From Nitrospira japonica (lineage in GTDB: Bacteria > Nitrospirota > Thermodesulfovibrionia > UBA6902), in NCBI GenBank assembly GCA_020723105.1, contig DYJL01000007.1, positions 36,084-100,083 of the forward strand: a DNA stretch of 64,000 nucleotides, read 5' to 3'. The notes below the pieces were generated by a model, which worked only from the letters and a program-made list of their open reading frames with translations, was not told the origin of the DNA and did no database searches. This document shows positions 7,239-17,062 of this stretch, piece by piece; the stretch's first letter is position 1; the number at the start of each line of letters is the position of its first letter. A program made the position numbers and the translations under genes.

Positions 7239-8120
7239 TTACAATCTTCCTTCCTGTCTGAGCTTGGCAAGCAGATTCTGAATTTCAGGCAACGCTGTCG
7301 TAGCCGCCTTTTCACCCTCAAGGACTGCTTCGTGCCTCTTCGTAAAATCACTGGAGCCGATATAACCGACTTTGGGCTTTATCACTACATCGGCATGAGA
7401 GAGTTGCGTGCCGGAAATCTGTGAATGCATGATGGATATGGATTTCAGTATCATGTCGAGCGTGCCTTCAGGCAGGGTACTGTCAATGTCAGAGGAAATA
7501 TCTACTGCTATAACAATGTCTGCGCCGAGACGTCTTGCTGCGTCAACAGCAACCGGACTTACAATACCTCCGTCAGCAAACATCCGGTCCCCGATTTTTA
7601 CAGGCCTGAATACCCCCGGTATTGAACAGCTGGCCCGAACTGCAGTTCCGGTGCTGCCGCTGCTGAAGATTGTCTCCTTACCGTTTTGAATATCTGTGGC
7701 AACGGCATGGAAAGGAATTTTCAGATTTTCAAGAGGAACATTATTGGTTTTTTCAGTTACAAATTCCTCCAGTTTTTCTCCCTTGATAAACCCCTTGTCA
7801 GGAATTCCGAAATCAATAATATCGGATCGTTCTATGGAAAAAGAGATCTCCTGAAGCTGAAATGCATTGTAACCGTATGCATAAAGACTTCCTACAAAAC
7901 TGCCTGCACTCGTGCCGACCAGCATGTGGATTGGGATTTTATTTGCTTCAAGCACCTTTAGAACACCGATATGCGCAAAACCCTTTGAAGCGCCTGCGCC
8001 AAGCACGACGGCTATCTTTGCCGGCTCTGGCACTGGCGGGATGGCTTTTGGCGCACAGGAGAGGATGAAGAGTGACAGTAAAAGTAACAGGAGAAATTTA
8101 TTGAAATGCTGATAGCGCAA
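7239..8120 (-). CDS. Patatin-like phospholipase lipoprotein (NTE/RssA family)
   Basis: 293 aa. The signal ends in LFILSC (lipobox, Cys22), so it is probably anchored to a membrane outside the cytoplasm. The patatin hydrolase core is complete: oxyanion loop GAGASKGFAHIGVL at about 42-55, nucleophile GTSAGS at about 69-74, and the DGG aspartate of the Ser-Asp dyad near residue 188. It hydrolyses acyl esters; the substrate is unknown. The start is TTG, the only in-frame start that keeps the signal peptide. It is the last gene of the minus-strand leuA block, 6 bases after leuA. Confidence 0.85.
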   Translation of the reverse strand: MRYQHFNKFLLLLLLSLFILSCAPKAIPPVPEPAKIAVVLGAGASKGFAHIGVLKVLEANKIPIHMLVGTSAGSFVGSLYAYGYNAFQLQEISFSIERSDIIDFGIPDKGFIKGEKLEEFVTEKTNNVPLENLKIPFHAVATDIQNGKETIFSSGSTGTAVRASCSIPGVFRPVKIGDRMFADGGIVSPVAVDAARRLGADIVIAVDISSDIDSTLPEGTLDMILKSISIMHSQISGTQLSHADVVIKPKVGYIGSSDFTKRHEAVLEGEKAATTALPEIQNLLAKLRQEGRL

Positions 8121-8126
8121 TGTGCG

Positions 8127-9635
8127 TTACTTCTTTCTTGCTGCCAGTTTGTTTAATGCATTTATATAGGCTTTGGCTGAGGCGATGATGATATCAGTAT
8201 CGTTTCCATGTCCGCTTACTGATCTTCCATCTTCTTCGAGGGAGCAGACGACTTCTCCAAGGGCATCTGTGCCGCCGGTGATCGCTTTTACTTCATACTT
8301 TTGCAGAGTGCTTGAGGTCCCTGTAATTGATGTAATGGCCTTAAATACAGCATCAACAGGCCCGTCACCGTATTCGGTTTTTTCAATAAGCTCATCATTG
8401 ATCCTGAGTTTAATGAAGGCTGTCGGTTGTTGGTTGAGGCCTGACGATATATTCATATCAACAAGGCTGTATATCTCAGGCACTGATGTGAATTCGTCTG
8501 TGACAAGAGCCTCAAGGTCTTCATCGTAAATTTCTTTCTTTTGATCTGCGAGCTTTTTGAAGCGTTCAAAAGCGTGGTTAATTTCTTCATCTGTTAATGC
8601 ATATCCCAGTTCATTAAGCCTGGTTCTGAAGGCATGCCGGCCTGAATGTTTGCCGAGGACAAACTTTGTCTTGTGCAGTCCAACAGTTTCGGGTTTGATG
8701 ATCTCATATGTTGATTTTTCTTTCAGCAGGCCGTCCTGATGTATACCTGACTCATGTGCAAATGCATTGGCTCCGACAATCGCCTTATTGGGTTGAACAT
8801 ACATGCCTGTGATTTTTGTAACAAGCCTGCTCGAACGCATTATTTCCTCTGTCTTTATATTGGTATCGGCATCAAATATATCGTGGCGTGTTCTTAAAGC
8901 CATCACTACCTCTTCCATGGAAGAGTTGCCTGCGCGTTCTCCTATGCCGTTTATGGTGCATTCAATCTGGCCTGCTCCGTTGAGGACTGCTGACAGGGAA
9001 TTGGATGTTGCAAGTCCGAGGTCGTTATGACAGTGCACTGCTATGACAGCCCGGCCGATATTTTTCACCCTTTCATGGAGGGTCTTTATCAGCGCACCGA
9101 ACTCGCTGGGGATGCTGTATCCGACCGTATCAGGAATATTTACTGTTAAAGCTCCAGCCTCAATGACGGCTTCTACAACCTCGCAGAGATATCCTGTATC
9201 GGTGCGTGTTGCATCCATGGGTGAGAATTCAACGTCATCAACGAAACTCTTTGCCAGCTTTACCATTTCTACAGACCTTTTCAGCGCCTCTTCCCGGCTG
9301 ACCCGGAACTGATATTTGAGATGTATATCAGAAGTGGAATGAAATGTATGAATCCTTTTTTTCGGAGCGTCCTTCAGGGCTTCCCAGGCGCGCTTGATGT
9401 CTTCTTCCCGGGCCCGGGCCAGGCTGCAGATGACCGGACCTTCAACCTCAGAGCCAATTCTTTTTACTGCGTCGAAATCGCCGGGAGATGCAATTGCAAA
9501 GCCAGCTTCAATAATATCCACGCCAAGCCGCGCAAGCTGTTTTGCGACCTGAAGCTTTTCACCTACATTCATGGATGCGCCCGGAGACTGTTCGCCGTCA
9601 CGCAGTGTTGTATCGAATATTTTTATATTTCTCAT
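8127..9635 (-). CDS. leuA: 2-isopropylmalate synthase
   Basis: 502 aa, the normal length for the LeuA class with a C-terminal regulatory domain. TIM-barrel motifs: TLRDGEQSPGASM at the N-terminus, HCHNDLGLA in the middle, then GIGERAGN. It condenses acetyl-CoA with 2-oxoisovalerate in the first committed step of leucine synthesis. The C-terminal third carries the LeuA dimer/allosteric domain, so leucine feedback is likely. It shares a minus-strand run with ilvC, which supplies the precursor pathway, and with two phospholipid genes lying between. Confidence 0.95.
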   Translation of the reverse strand: MRNIKIFDTTLRDGEQSPGASMNVGEKLQVAKQLARLGVDIIEAGFAIASPGDFDAVKRIGSEVEGPVICSLARAREEDIKRAWEALKDAPKKRIHTFHSTSDIHLKYQFRVSREEALKRSVEMVKLAKSFVDDVEFSPMDATRTDTGYLCEVVEAVIEAGALTVNIPDTVGYSIPSEFGALIKTLHERVKNIGRAVIAVHCHNDLGLATSNSLSAVLNGAGQIECTINGIGERAGNSSMEEVVMALRTRHDIFDADTNIKTEEIMRSSRLVTKITGMYVQPNKAIVGANAFAHESGIHQDGLLKEKSTYEIIKPETVGLHKTKFVLGKHSGRHAFRTRLNELGYALTDEEINHAFERFKKLADQKKEIYDEDLEALVTDEFTSVPEIYSLVDMNISSGLNQQPTAFIKLRINDELIEKTEYGDGPVDAVFKAITSITGTSSTLQKYEVKAITGGTDALGEVVCSLEEDGRSVSGHGNDTDIIIASAKAYINALNKLAARKK

Positions 9636-9644
9636 ATGCGGTAC

Positions 9645-10367
9645 TTAAACTGTTTCTTTTGATCTCCTCTTTTTATGAAACAAATAAGTTCCTTCAATAA
9701 TACCCCATATTACATAGGTAAGGGCAAAAAGAAATATCACAATTTCTGGATATATGAATATAAGCACAAAGGCCGTCCCGACAACTACAAGCAGCCAGAA
9801 GGGCTTCCTCTCTCTGAAATTAATTTCCTTCAATCCATGAAATTTCAGGGTGCTTACCATTAGTGCTGCAAGCAGAAACGGCAGAAAAAGAATTAAATAA
9901 TTTCTGCCTGCCAGCGGGCCCCATACCTCATTATAAAATAAAACGAGAGATGCTATCACCGTGCCTGCTCCCGGGATTGGCAAGCCGGTAAAGGCCTTGC
10001 TCTCAGTGGTCCCCATTTGCACATTGTATCGCGCCAGTCTTAAAGCGCCGCAAATTACAAAAATAAAGGCTGCACCCCATCCGACCCTGCCAAAGGAATG
10101 CAGGTCGCCCCAACTGTATATGAGAACTGCAGGGGCCACGCCGAAGGCTACAAGGTCTGAAAGGGAGTCCAGCTCAACACCGAATTTCGTTGTACTGTTT
10201 GTCAGCCTTGCTACCCAGCCGTCAAGGCCGTCGAAAATATTTGCAATCAGTATGGCCCATGCGGCGTATACAAAATGGGCTTTGAACGACGCCAGGATGG
10301 CGTAGAAACCGCAGAACATCCCGCACAAAGTTAATGTGTTTGGCAACAAGTAAATTCCTTTTTTCAT
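9645..10367 (-). CDS. pssA: CDP-diacylglycerol--serine O-phosphatidyltransferase
   Basis: 240 aa integral membrane enzyme with about six hydrophobic segments. The CDP-alcohol phosphatidyltransferase signature is intact at residues about 46-71: DGLDGWVARLT followed by GVELDSLSD (DG..AR, G...D...D). It makes phosphatidylserine from CDP-diacylglycerol and serine. It overlaps the preceding psd stop by 4 bases (ATGA), so the two steps to phosphatidylethanolamine are coupled. GGGAG lies upstream of the ATG. Confidence 0.95.
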   Translation of the reverse strand: MKKGIYLLPNTLTLCGMFCGFYAILASFKAHFVYAAWAILIANIFDGLDGWVARLTNSTTKFGVELDSLSDLVAFGVAPAVLIYSWGDLHSFGRVGWGAAFIFVICGALRLARYNVQMGTTESKAFTGLPIPGAGTVIASLVLFYNEVWGPLAGRNYLILFLPFLLAALMVSTLKFHGLKEINFRERKPFWLLVVVGTAFVLIFIYPEIVIFLFALTYVIWGIIEGTYLFHKKRRSKETV

Positions 10368-10993
10368 ATTTCTCCCAAGACAGTTTCACCTGCTGTTACC
10401 TTGTCGCCTAATTTTACCTTAACCGTAGTATTTAATGGCAAGAAAATATCAAGCCTTGAACTGAATTTAATTATACCGTATCTCTGGCCCTGGTTGAGAG
10501 CATCGCCAGGCTTGACTCTGCAGACAGCCCGTCTTGCAACATAGCCTGCAATTTGTTTAACTACAATCCTGCCGTGTGTTTCATTCTCAAGAAGCATGGT
10601 TATATGTTCGTTTACAATTGAAGCCTCATCTTTAAAGGCAGAAAGAAATTTTCCAGGATAATGTTTCACTTCCCTTACAATCCCGTCACATGGCGCCCGG
10701 TTTACATGGACGTTCAGCGGGGACATAAAGATGCTTATCTTTAATGCATTCTCGTTTAATATCTCATCCTCTCTTGCCTCAGTAATAACTATAACTTTGC
10801 CGTCCGCCGGAGAGTAAAATGCATTTTTATCCGGGATAGTGGTTCTTTCCGGATCCCTGAAGAAATAGCACATGAACAGCGTAAGAATCAGAAAGACTGC
10901 TGTCAGCCAGTGAATCCTCAGGAGAGCCGCTACAGCCATAAATGCTGCAAACGTGATGATGAAGGGATAACCTTCTTTAGCGAATTGGAACAT
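10364..10993 (-). CDS. psd: Phosphatidylserine decarboxylase, short (type II/archaeal-like)
   Basis: 209 aa, the short Psd form. Two N-terminal membrane segments are followed by the decarboxylase core: FFRDPER, SPADGKV, MSPLNVHVNRAPCDG. Psd is made as a proenzyme that cleaves itself before a serine to give the pyruvoyl cofactor. At that site the sequence here is IIKFSSRLD, where I expect FGSR in this subfamily, so the residue before the serine is Ser instead of Gly. It converts phosphatidylserine to phosphatidylethanolamine. Encoded between ilvC and pssA. Confidence 0.9.
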   Translation of the reverse strand: MFQFAKEGYPFIITFAAFMAVAALLRIHWLTAVFLILTLFMCYFFRDPERTTIPDKNAFYSPADGKVIVITEAREDEILNENALKISIFMSPLNVHVNRAPCDGIVREVKHYPGKFLSAFKDEASIVNEHITMLLENETHGRIVVKQIAGYVARRAVCRVKPGDALNQGQRYGIIKFSSRLDIFLPLNTTVKVKLGDKVTAGETVLGEI

Positions 10994-11012
10994 ATAATTA
11001 GTAACTGTTTTT

Positions 11013-12318
<1,306 letters not shown>

Positions 12319-12810
12319 ATGATTCAAATGAGCAAGGTTAAGAATTATTCAATTGCTGTATTGTTTCTTTTGCTGGCTTTTCTGTCTCTAAGCGGAATTG
12401 CAAAAGGGATGGGAACGACCCCAGAAACTCCGCTTATCCGTATTGAAGGGCCGGAGGCGCTTCTGTCTCCAGTAATTATGGGAAGCGGTTCTGTATTTAT
12501 GAAGATCATGAACGATGGCAAAGGAGATGATAACTTAACGGGAGTGGAAGTAAATATTGCCGGGGTGCTTACAGAGCTGCATGATGTGAAGGATGGAAAG
12601 ATGGTGAGAATAGAAAAGATACATATTCCGGCAAAAACGACAGTTGAACTGAAACCTAAAAGTCTTCATATAATGATGTTTAAAATGCCGGAGGATATGA
12701 AAGAAGGTAATGAATTTACTGTATTTATAAAATTTGAAAAATCAGGTATAAGAGAAGTAAAGGTCAGGCTTGCCAGGAGAGCTGATACTCATTCAAATCA
12801 TCATCATTAA
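12319..12810 (+). CDS. Copper chaperone PCu(A)C family protein
   Basis: 163 aa. The N-terminal signal (hydrophobic stretch at residues 12-27) indicates a periplasmic protein. The cupredoxin-like body has SGSVFMKIMNDG and the copper-site spacing M95-x21-H117-x-M119, with His88 nearby, as in PCu(A)C proteins that carry Cu(I) to periplasmic cuproenzymes. The C-terminus is His-rich (HSNHHH), an extra metal-binding tail. It is followed by a heme-motif protein and a transporter pair, which suggests a periplasmic metal or redox role for the cluster. The start could also be the Met at codon 4. Confidence 0.8.
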   Translation: MIQMSKVKNYSIAVLFLLLAFLSLSGIAKGMGTTPETPLIRIEGPEALLSPVIMGSGSVFMKIMNDGKGDDNLTGVEVNIAGVLTELHDVKDGKMVRIEKIHIPAKTTVELKPKSLHIMMFKMPEDMKEGNEFTVFIKFEKSGIREVKVRLARRADTHSNHHH

Positions 12811-12928
12811 AATATTTGAACATGGCAAGCCAGAGAAAGTTATTACAGAGATGGAGGTGAGAAAGCTACAATAAAAAAAATAGTTGACTGACTGCTTTAA
12901 ATCTAAAAAATCATAAGGAGGAAGAACA

Positions 12929-14020
12929 GTGAAGAAAAGATTATTTGTTGTTTCAATGGTAATGGCAGCAGCTTTTCTTGCCATTACAACTATTAATTTG
13001 GCCACTGCAGCCAAAAAGACATATTCAGGTGCAATATATGTCTCAGGAATGGGCGGGCATTTTGCCAAGGCAGATGTCACCATAGACCCCAATAATGCTG
13101 ACATGCCGATAAAGGTTAACAATCTTGACAGGATCGTTATTGGTGACAAGACAACACATCCGACTCATGACCCGAGGATTGATATGAACGACAGAAATGT
13201 CATGTATTGGTCCACATATAAGCTGGATCCAAACAGCAAGGTTCACGTTGGAAAGAGCGACCTGAAGACCGGTAATGTTATAAAAGATGTAGCGCTGGAC
13301 CTGGATGCAAGGGCAAAAGGCCCGGCCCCGCTTTATTGCGGCTCAGGTCAAAGCAAGGCATCCTATATGCCTGTGATGATGACTACAGAGGCGTATGTTG
13401 ACGTATTTGACAAAAATGACCTCAAGTTCAAGCATAGGGTGTTTTTTGATGAGCTGGGTTATAAAACTGGCGGATACAAGTTTTTCCATGGAATAAATAC
13501 TCCGGACCTGAAGGGGTTTGTGCTTTCTATTAATCTCGCAGATGACGGCAAGCCTAATGGAAAAGTGGATCTCGTAATGCTGGATCTCAATGAGCTTGAA
13601 AAAGGCAAGGTAAAAGTTCTTGCAAAAAATACTCTCACCGGAGAGCCCGGCAAGACTATAACCTTCAGACAGTTTTTCACTAATGACGGCAAATACCTGC
13701 TGCAGTCTGCCGGAGACAGGATGTTCCTTGTGGATGCAAAGACCCTTAAACTTATAGATGAAGAAATGATGACTGGTGGTGAAAACCACGATGTAATGCC
13801 CACACCTGACGGCAAATATGCAGTGCTTACCCTGAGACAGCCTCTGAACATTAAGATAGAGGAAGGCACCAAGACCATAACAGACGGCACCTTACAGGTT
13901 TACGACATGGAAGCTAAAAAACTTGTTGGTAAAACTGTATCAGCCTGTCATGCCTGTCATGAGAATATGGGTATTACAGCAGGTGCAGTACTCTGTGGTT
14001 TAGACGGGAACTTGAAGTAA
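12929..14020 (+). CDS. Exported protein with beta-propeller-like body and C-terminal CxxCH motif
   Basis: 363 aa, GTG start behind AAGGAGG. A classic signal peptide covers residues 1-28. The middle has repeated strand-rich stretches such as FFTNDGKYLLQSAGDRMFLVD (given here in part) and MPTPDGKYAVLTL, resembling YVTN/cytochrome-D1-like propeller blades. Near the end CHACH (residues 340-344) is a heme c attachment motif, CxxCH. Inference: a periplasmic monoheme protein or metal-enzyme accessory. It is expressed after the PCu(A)C gene and ends in a terminator at 14044-14081. I do not recognise the exact family. Confidence 0.65.
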   Translation: MKKRLFVVSMVMAAAFLAITTINLATAAKKTYSGAIYVSGMGGHFAKADVTIDPNNADMPIKVNNLDRIVIGDKTTHPTHDPRIDMNDRNVMYWSTYKLDPNSKVHVGKSDLKTGNVIKDVALDLDARAKGPAPLYCGSGQSKASYMPVMMTTEAYVDVFDKNDLKFKHRVFFDELGYKTGGYKFFHGINTPDLKGFVLSINLADDGKPNGKVDLVMLDLNELEKGKVKVLAKNTLTGEPGKTITFRQFFTNDGKYLLQSAGDRMFLVDAKTLKLIDEEMMTGGENHDVMPTPDGKYAVLTLRQPLNIKIEEGTKTITDGTLQVYDMEAKKLVGKTVSACHACHENMGITAGAVLCGLDGNLK

Positions 14021-14043
14021 GAAGCAAAACACTTTTAATATAG

Positions 14044-14081
14044 AGCGGGCATTCTTGTAAAAAGGGTGTCCGCTATTTTTT
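14044..14081 (+). terminator. Rho-independent terminator
   Basis: AGCGGGCA pairs with TGTCCGCT (one G-U pair) across a 15-base loop, followed by ATTTTTT. It separates the CxxCH gene from the permease. It also covers a possible GTG start at 14066, favouring the ATG at 14087 for the next gene. Confidence 0.75.
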
Positions 14082-14086
14082 GTCTT

Positions 14087-15280
14087 ATGAACAGATTCAA
14101 CTTATTTACGCTTGCAATAAAGAATATACAGAGGAAGAAATTCAGAACCGGCATACTTGTTTTTTCCATTACCCTTATTGTGTCTGTTCTGGTATTTGGG
14201 GTCTCATTCATTCTCAATGTCAACTCCGGCGTCAGGAGGGCTTCTGACCGCCTTGGCGCAGACCTGATTGTGGTTCCCGTCGGTGCAAGAGGCTATGCTG
14301 AGGAAGTCTTGCTGGAATCAAAGGTGAAATCTTTTTACATGAACAAAAATGTAATAGAAAGAATAAAAAGAATCGAAGGCATTGATACAGTAACATTCCA
14401 TACCTACATTACTACAATACAGGGCGTCTGCTGTGATATCCCCGAGGCCACAGTGGTTGCCTTCAATCAGGGAAGTGATTTTATTGTTCAGCCGTGGCTT
14501 GAGAAGGCAATCGGGCGCAAACTTGAAAAGAATGAGGCCATAGTAGGACATGAGTCGTTTTTGAATATTGGGATGGGGCTTATGGATGCAATGTTGTTTG
14601 GAACAAGATTCAGGATTATGGGCGCCCTTGAAAAGACAGGCACCGGGCTTGATAACGCAATATTTATGAGTGATGAAAATATCGAGGAGATACTTCAAAA
14701 AGGCAAAGCACCGCTGAAACCGGATGTAATATCCATAATCTTTGCAAAGGTGCAAAAAGGATACGATCCTTACAATGTCGGCAGGAGCATCGAGGGAGAA
14801 GTCATTGAGGCCGATGTAATGGCGAGGAGTGATATAGGCAAGGATATTATAAGCGTCCTCGGTGATATAAATATGATTTTTTCCATTACGGTTTTTATGG
14901 CCTCCATACTGTCCGTTCTTCTGGCCTGGGCTATTTTCTCAGCTACAGTCAATGAACGGCTGCGCGAGGTCGGCGTGATGCTTGCGCTTGGAGCAAAGGA
15001 GTCCCATGTATCAAAACTTTTCTTTATCGAAGTTTTTTTTATCGGACTTATGGGCAGTGTGTGCGGGGTTGTTTTTGGAACAACGCTGTCTGTACTGCTT
15101 ATGAAGAGCTTCACAATTCTGAAAAATCTTCCAGGAGGGCTGAATGCTGTTGACAGAGCCGCAATAGGCGTAGCCGGTTTTGTCACAGGAACGGGCATTT
15201 GCATTCTGGGCGCATTCTCGCCGATTCAACGGATAAAAAAACTGGAACCGCTTGCTGTCATAAAAGGGGAGTTGGCTTGA
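14087..15280 (+). CDS. FtsX/MacB-type ABC transporter permease
   Basis: 397 aa. One N-terminal membrane helix (LVFSITLIVSVLVFGVSFIL in the first 40 residues) is followed by a periplasmic MacB-like core and three C-terminal helices: the FtsX/LolC fold. The segment NERLREVGVMLALGA is the FtsX-family coupling region that contacts the ATPase. These permeases drive extraction of lipoproteins or periplasmic substrates rather than classical import. The stop overlaps the start of the ATPase gene by one base. Because it follows PCu(A)C and CxxCH genes, a role in metal-protein assembly is possible but unproven. Confidence 0.85.
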   Translation: MNRFNLFTLAIKNIQRKKFRTGILVFSITLIVSVLVFGVSFILNVNSGVRRASDRLGADLIVVPVGARGYAEEVLLESKVKSFYMNKNVIERIKRIEGIDTVTFHTYITTIQGVCCDIPEATVVAFNQGSDFIVQPWLEKAIGRKLEKNEAIVGHESFLNIGMGLMDAMLFGTRFRIMGALEKTGTGLDNAIFMSDENIEEILQKGKAPLKPDVISIIFAKVQKGYDPYNVGRSIEGEVIEADVMARSDIGKDIISVLGDINMIFSITVFMASILSVLLAWAIFSATVNERLREVGVMLALGAKESHVSKLFFIEVFFIGLMGSVCGVVFGTTLSVLLMKSFTILKNLPGGLNAVDRAAIGVAGFVTGTGICILGAFSPIQRIKKLEPLAVIKGELA

Positions 15281-15969
15281 TGCATATAGTCCTTAAAGAG
15301 GTTGCCAGGAGTTATTTTGTCGGCAAAGAGAAGATTGAGGCCGTCAGGAATGTATCGCTTGAAATAAAACGCAGGGAGTTTATATCTATTGTGGGGCATT
15401 CCGGCTCTGGCAAGACTACCTTGCTTTCCATTATCGGGGGAGTTGCAAGGCCGACGTCAGGAACGGTTTTGTTTGAAGATAACGATATTTATTTCTTTGA
15501 CAAAGACAGGCTTTCTGAATACCGGTGCGAAAGAATAGGTTTTATATTCCAGTTTGCAAGTCTTCTGCCGAATCTGACTGCCAAGGAAAATGTGCTGCTG
15601 CCCGTGCTATTTAAGACTCATGGCAACAGAGACATAGCAGATTCAGAAAAAAAAGCGATTGAATTGCTTCACAGGACCGGAGTAGGAGATAAGGTAAATG
15701 CATATCCATCTCAATTGTCAGGGGGTCAGCAAAGGCGGGTGGCTATAGCGCGGGCCTTTATCAATGACCCTGAAATTATTCTTGCTGATGAACCTACTGG
15801 CGACCTGGATGAAGAGACAGAGATGGAGATAATGCTCTTCTTCAGGAGAATGAACGAAGAAGCGGGGACAACATTTGTAATGGTGACTCACAACTCTGAA
15901 CTTGTGCGCACTACCGGAAGGCAACTGAAAATGAGCAACGGCTTAATCAGCACAGTGTTGCACGAGTAA
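15280..15969 (+). CDS. LolD/MacB-type ABC transporter ATPase
   Basis: 229 aa from the ATG overlapping the permease stop; the frame is open further upstream but only into the permease gene. Complete ABC signatures: Walker A GHSGSGKTTL at about 40-49, Q-loop IGFIFQFASLLPNLT, signature LSGGQQRRVAIARA, Walker B IILADEPTGDLD and H-loop VTHN. It powers the FtsX-type permease upstream. DEPTGDLD is typical of the LolD/MacB/FtsE group. Confidence 0.9.
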   Translation: MHIVLKEVARSYFVGKEKIEAVRNVSLEIKRREFISIVGHSGSGKTTLLSIIGGVARPTSGTVLFEDNDIYFFDKDRLSEYRCERIGFIFQFASLLPNLTAKENVLLPVLFKTHGNRDIADSEKKAIELLHRTGVGDKVNAYPSQLSGGQQRRVAIARAFINDPEIILADEPTGDLDEETEMEIMLFFRRMNEEAGTTFVMVTHNSELVRTTGRQLKMSNGLISTVLHE

Positions 15970-15993
15970 GCCATGGAATTATCACATCTGTAG

Positions 15994-16797
15994 TTACTTC
16001 AGTCCCAGAACATCCTGCATGTCATAAAGTCCTGGAGTTTGCTTGTAAACCCATAAAGCGGCTTTAAGCGCACCCCGTGCAAAGGTGTCCCGGCTGGAAG
16101 CCTTGTGAGTAATCTCTATTCTCTCGCCAAGGGTCCCGAAGATAACCGTATGTTCCCCCACAATGTCTCCTGCGCGGACCGTCTGGATGCCTATTTCTTT
16201 TCTGGACCTTTCACCTATCAGACCATGTCTTGCGTATACGGCTGTGTCTTCCAGATTTCTGTTAAGCGCTGCTGCAATAACCTGTGCCATTTTCATTGCA
16301 GTGCCGGAAGGCGCATCTTTTTTCAGCCTGTGATGAGCTTCAACTATTTCAACGTCATAATCGTCGCCTGTAATTCTCGCTATATCCGCCAATGTTTTTA
16401 AGAGAAGATTTACGCCAACACTCATATTTGGAGCAAGAACGCATGGTACTTTCTGTGCATATAAACTGATGTGGCCTATTTCATCTTTACTGAAACCTGT
16501 AGTGCCGATGACCACAGGCATTGGTTTTTCAGAGAGGATTTTTAAACATTCTATTGTTGCAGATGTGGATGAGAAATCAATAAGGACCTCTGCTTTTTCA
16601 CTGATGTTTTTAATATTGTCAGAGAGTTTGACTCCGGTTGCGCCGATACCAATAACTTCTCCGATATCCCTTCCCAGATCCTTGTGATTTTTGTTTTCCA
16701 GCGCCCCTGACAGTTTAATATCTTTAAAATCCCTTGAAAGTGCAATAATGCGGTTTCCCATTCTTCCCGCAGCTCCTGATACGATCATGTTAAGCAT
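15994..16797 (-). CDS. dapB: 4-hydroxy-tetrahydrodipicolinate reductase
   Basis: 267 aa from the second ATG, which has AAGGAG at the right distance (7 bases); the first ATG at 16803 would be only 1 base from it. N-terminal Rossmann [10 protein letters not shown], then VIGTTGF, the catalytic [15 protein letters not shown] and [12 protein letters not shown] at the end. It reduces the dihydrodipicolinate precursor in the diaminopimelate/lysine pathway. Encoded last in the minus-strand run lysA-dapF-yacG-dapB. Confidence 0.95.
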   Translation of the reverse strand: MLNMIVSGAAGRMGNRIIALSRDFKDIKLSGALENKNHKDLGRDIGEVIGIGATGVKLSDNIKNISEKAEVLIDFSSTSATIECLKILSEKPMPVVIGTTGFSKDEIGHISLYAQKVPCVLAPNMSVGVNLLLKTLADIARITGDDYDVEIVEAHHRLKKDAPSGTAMKMAQVIAAALNRNLEDTAVYARHGLIGERSRKEIGIQTVRAGDIVGEHTVIFGTLGERIEITHKASSRDTFARGALKAALWVYKQTPGLYDMQDVLGLK

Positions 16798-16978
16798 TTT
16801 CATTCTCCTTTTCTAAAGAAACCTGCGAACCTTCATCGCTGAGTTTCCCTTCGATCTTATATTCTTCTGAGGCCCAGGCACCCAGGTCTATGAGCTTACA
16901 TCTTTCAGAGCAAAAAGGCCTGAAAGGGTTGTTTTGCCATTCGTTCCACTTTTTACAGGTCGGACATTTTACTTTCAT
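16790..16978 (-). CDS. yacG: DNA gyrase inhibitor YacG (zinc-binding)
   Basis: 62 aa. The four zinc cysteines appear as CPTC at residues 5-8 and [19 protein letters not shown] starting at about 22 (CxxC...CxxxC), the YacG signature. YacG binds gyrase and blocks its DNA binding in E. coli. The C-terminal tail beyond residue 45 is acidic and not conserved. It overlaps the start of dapB, within the lysine block. Confidence 0.9.
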   Translation of the reverse strand: MKVKCPTCKKWNEWQNNPFRPFCSERCKLIDLGAWASEEYKIEGKLSDEGSQVSLEKENENA

Positions 16979-16998
16979 GAAATTAAATCCGGATTTTC

Positions 16999-17062
16999 GT
17001 CATTCCGCACTTGATGCGGAATCCAGTCTTTTATTCTGGAGTTCCGCTTTTGCGGGAATGAC
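16999..17062. repeat. Palindromic dispersed element at the dapF 3' end
   Basis: Starts with GTCATTCCGC and ends with its complement GCGGGAATGAC; inner words GATGCGGAATCCAG and CTGGAGTTCCGC also pair. The form (CATTCC...GGAATG) matches dispersed repeats abundant in some bacterial genomes. It supplies the last 15-20 codons and the stop of dapF. Confidence 0.75.
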
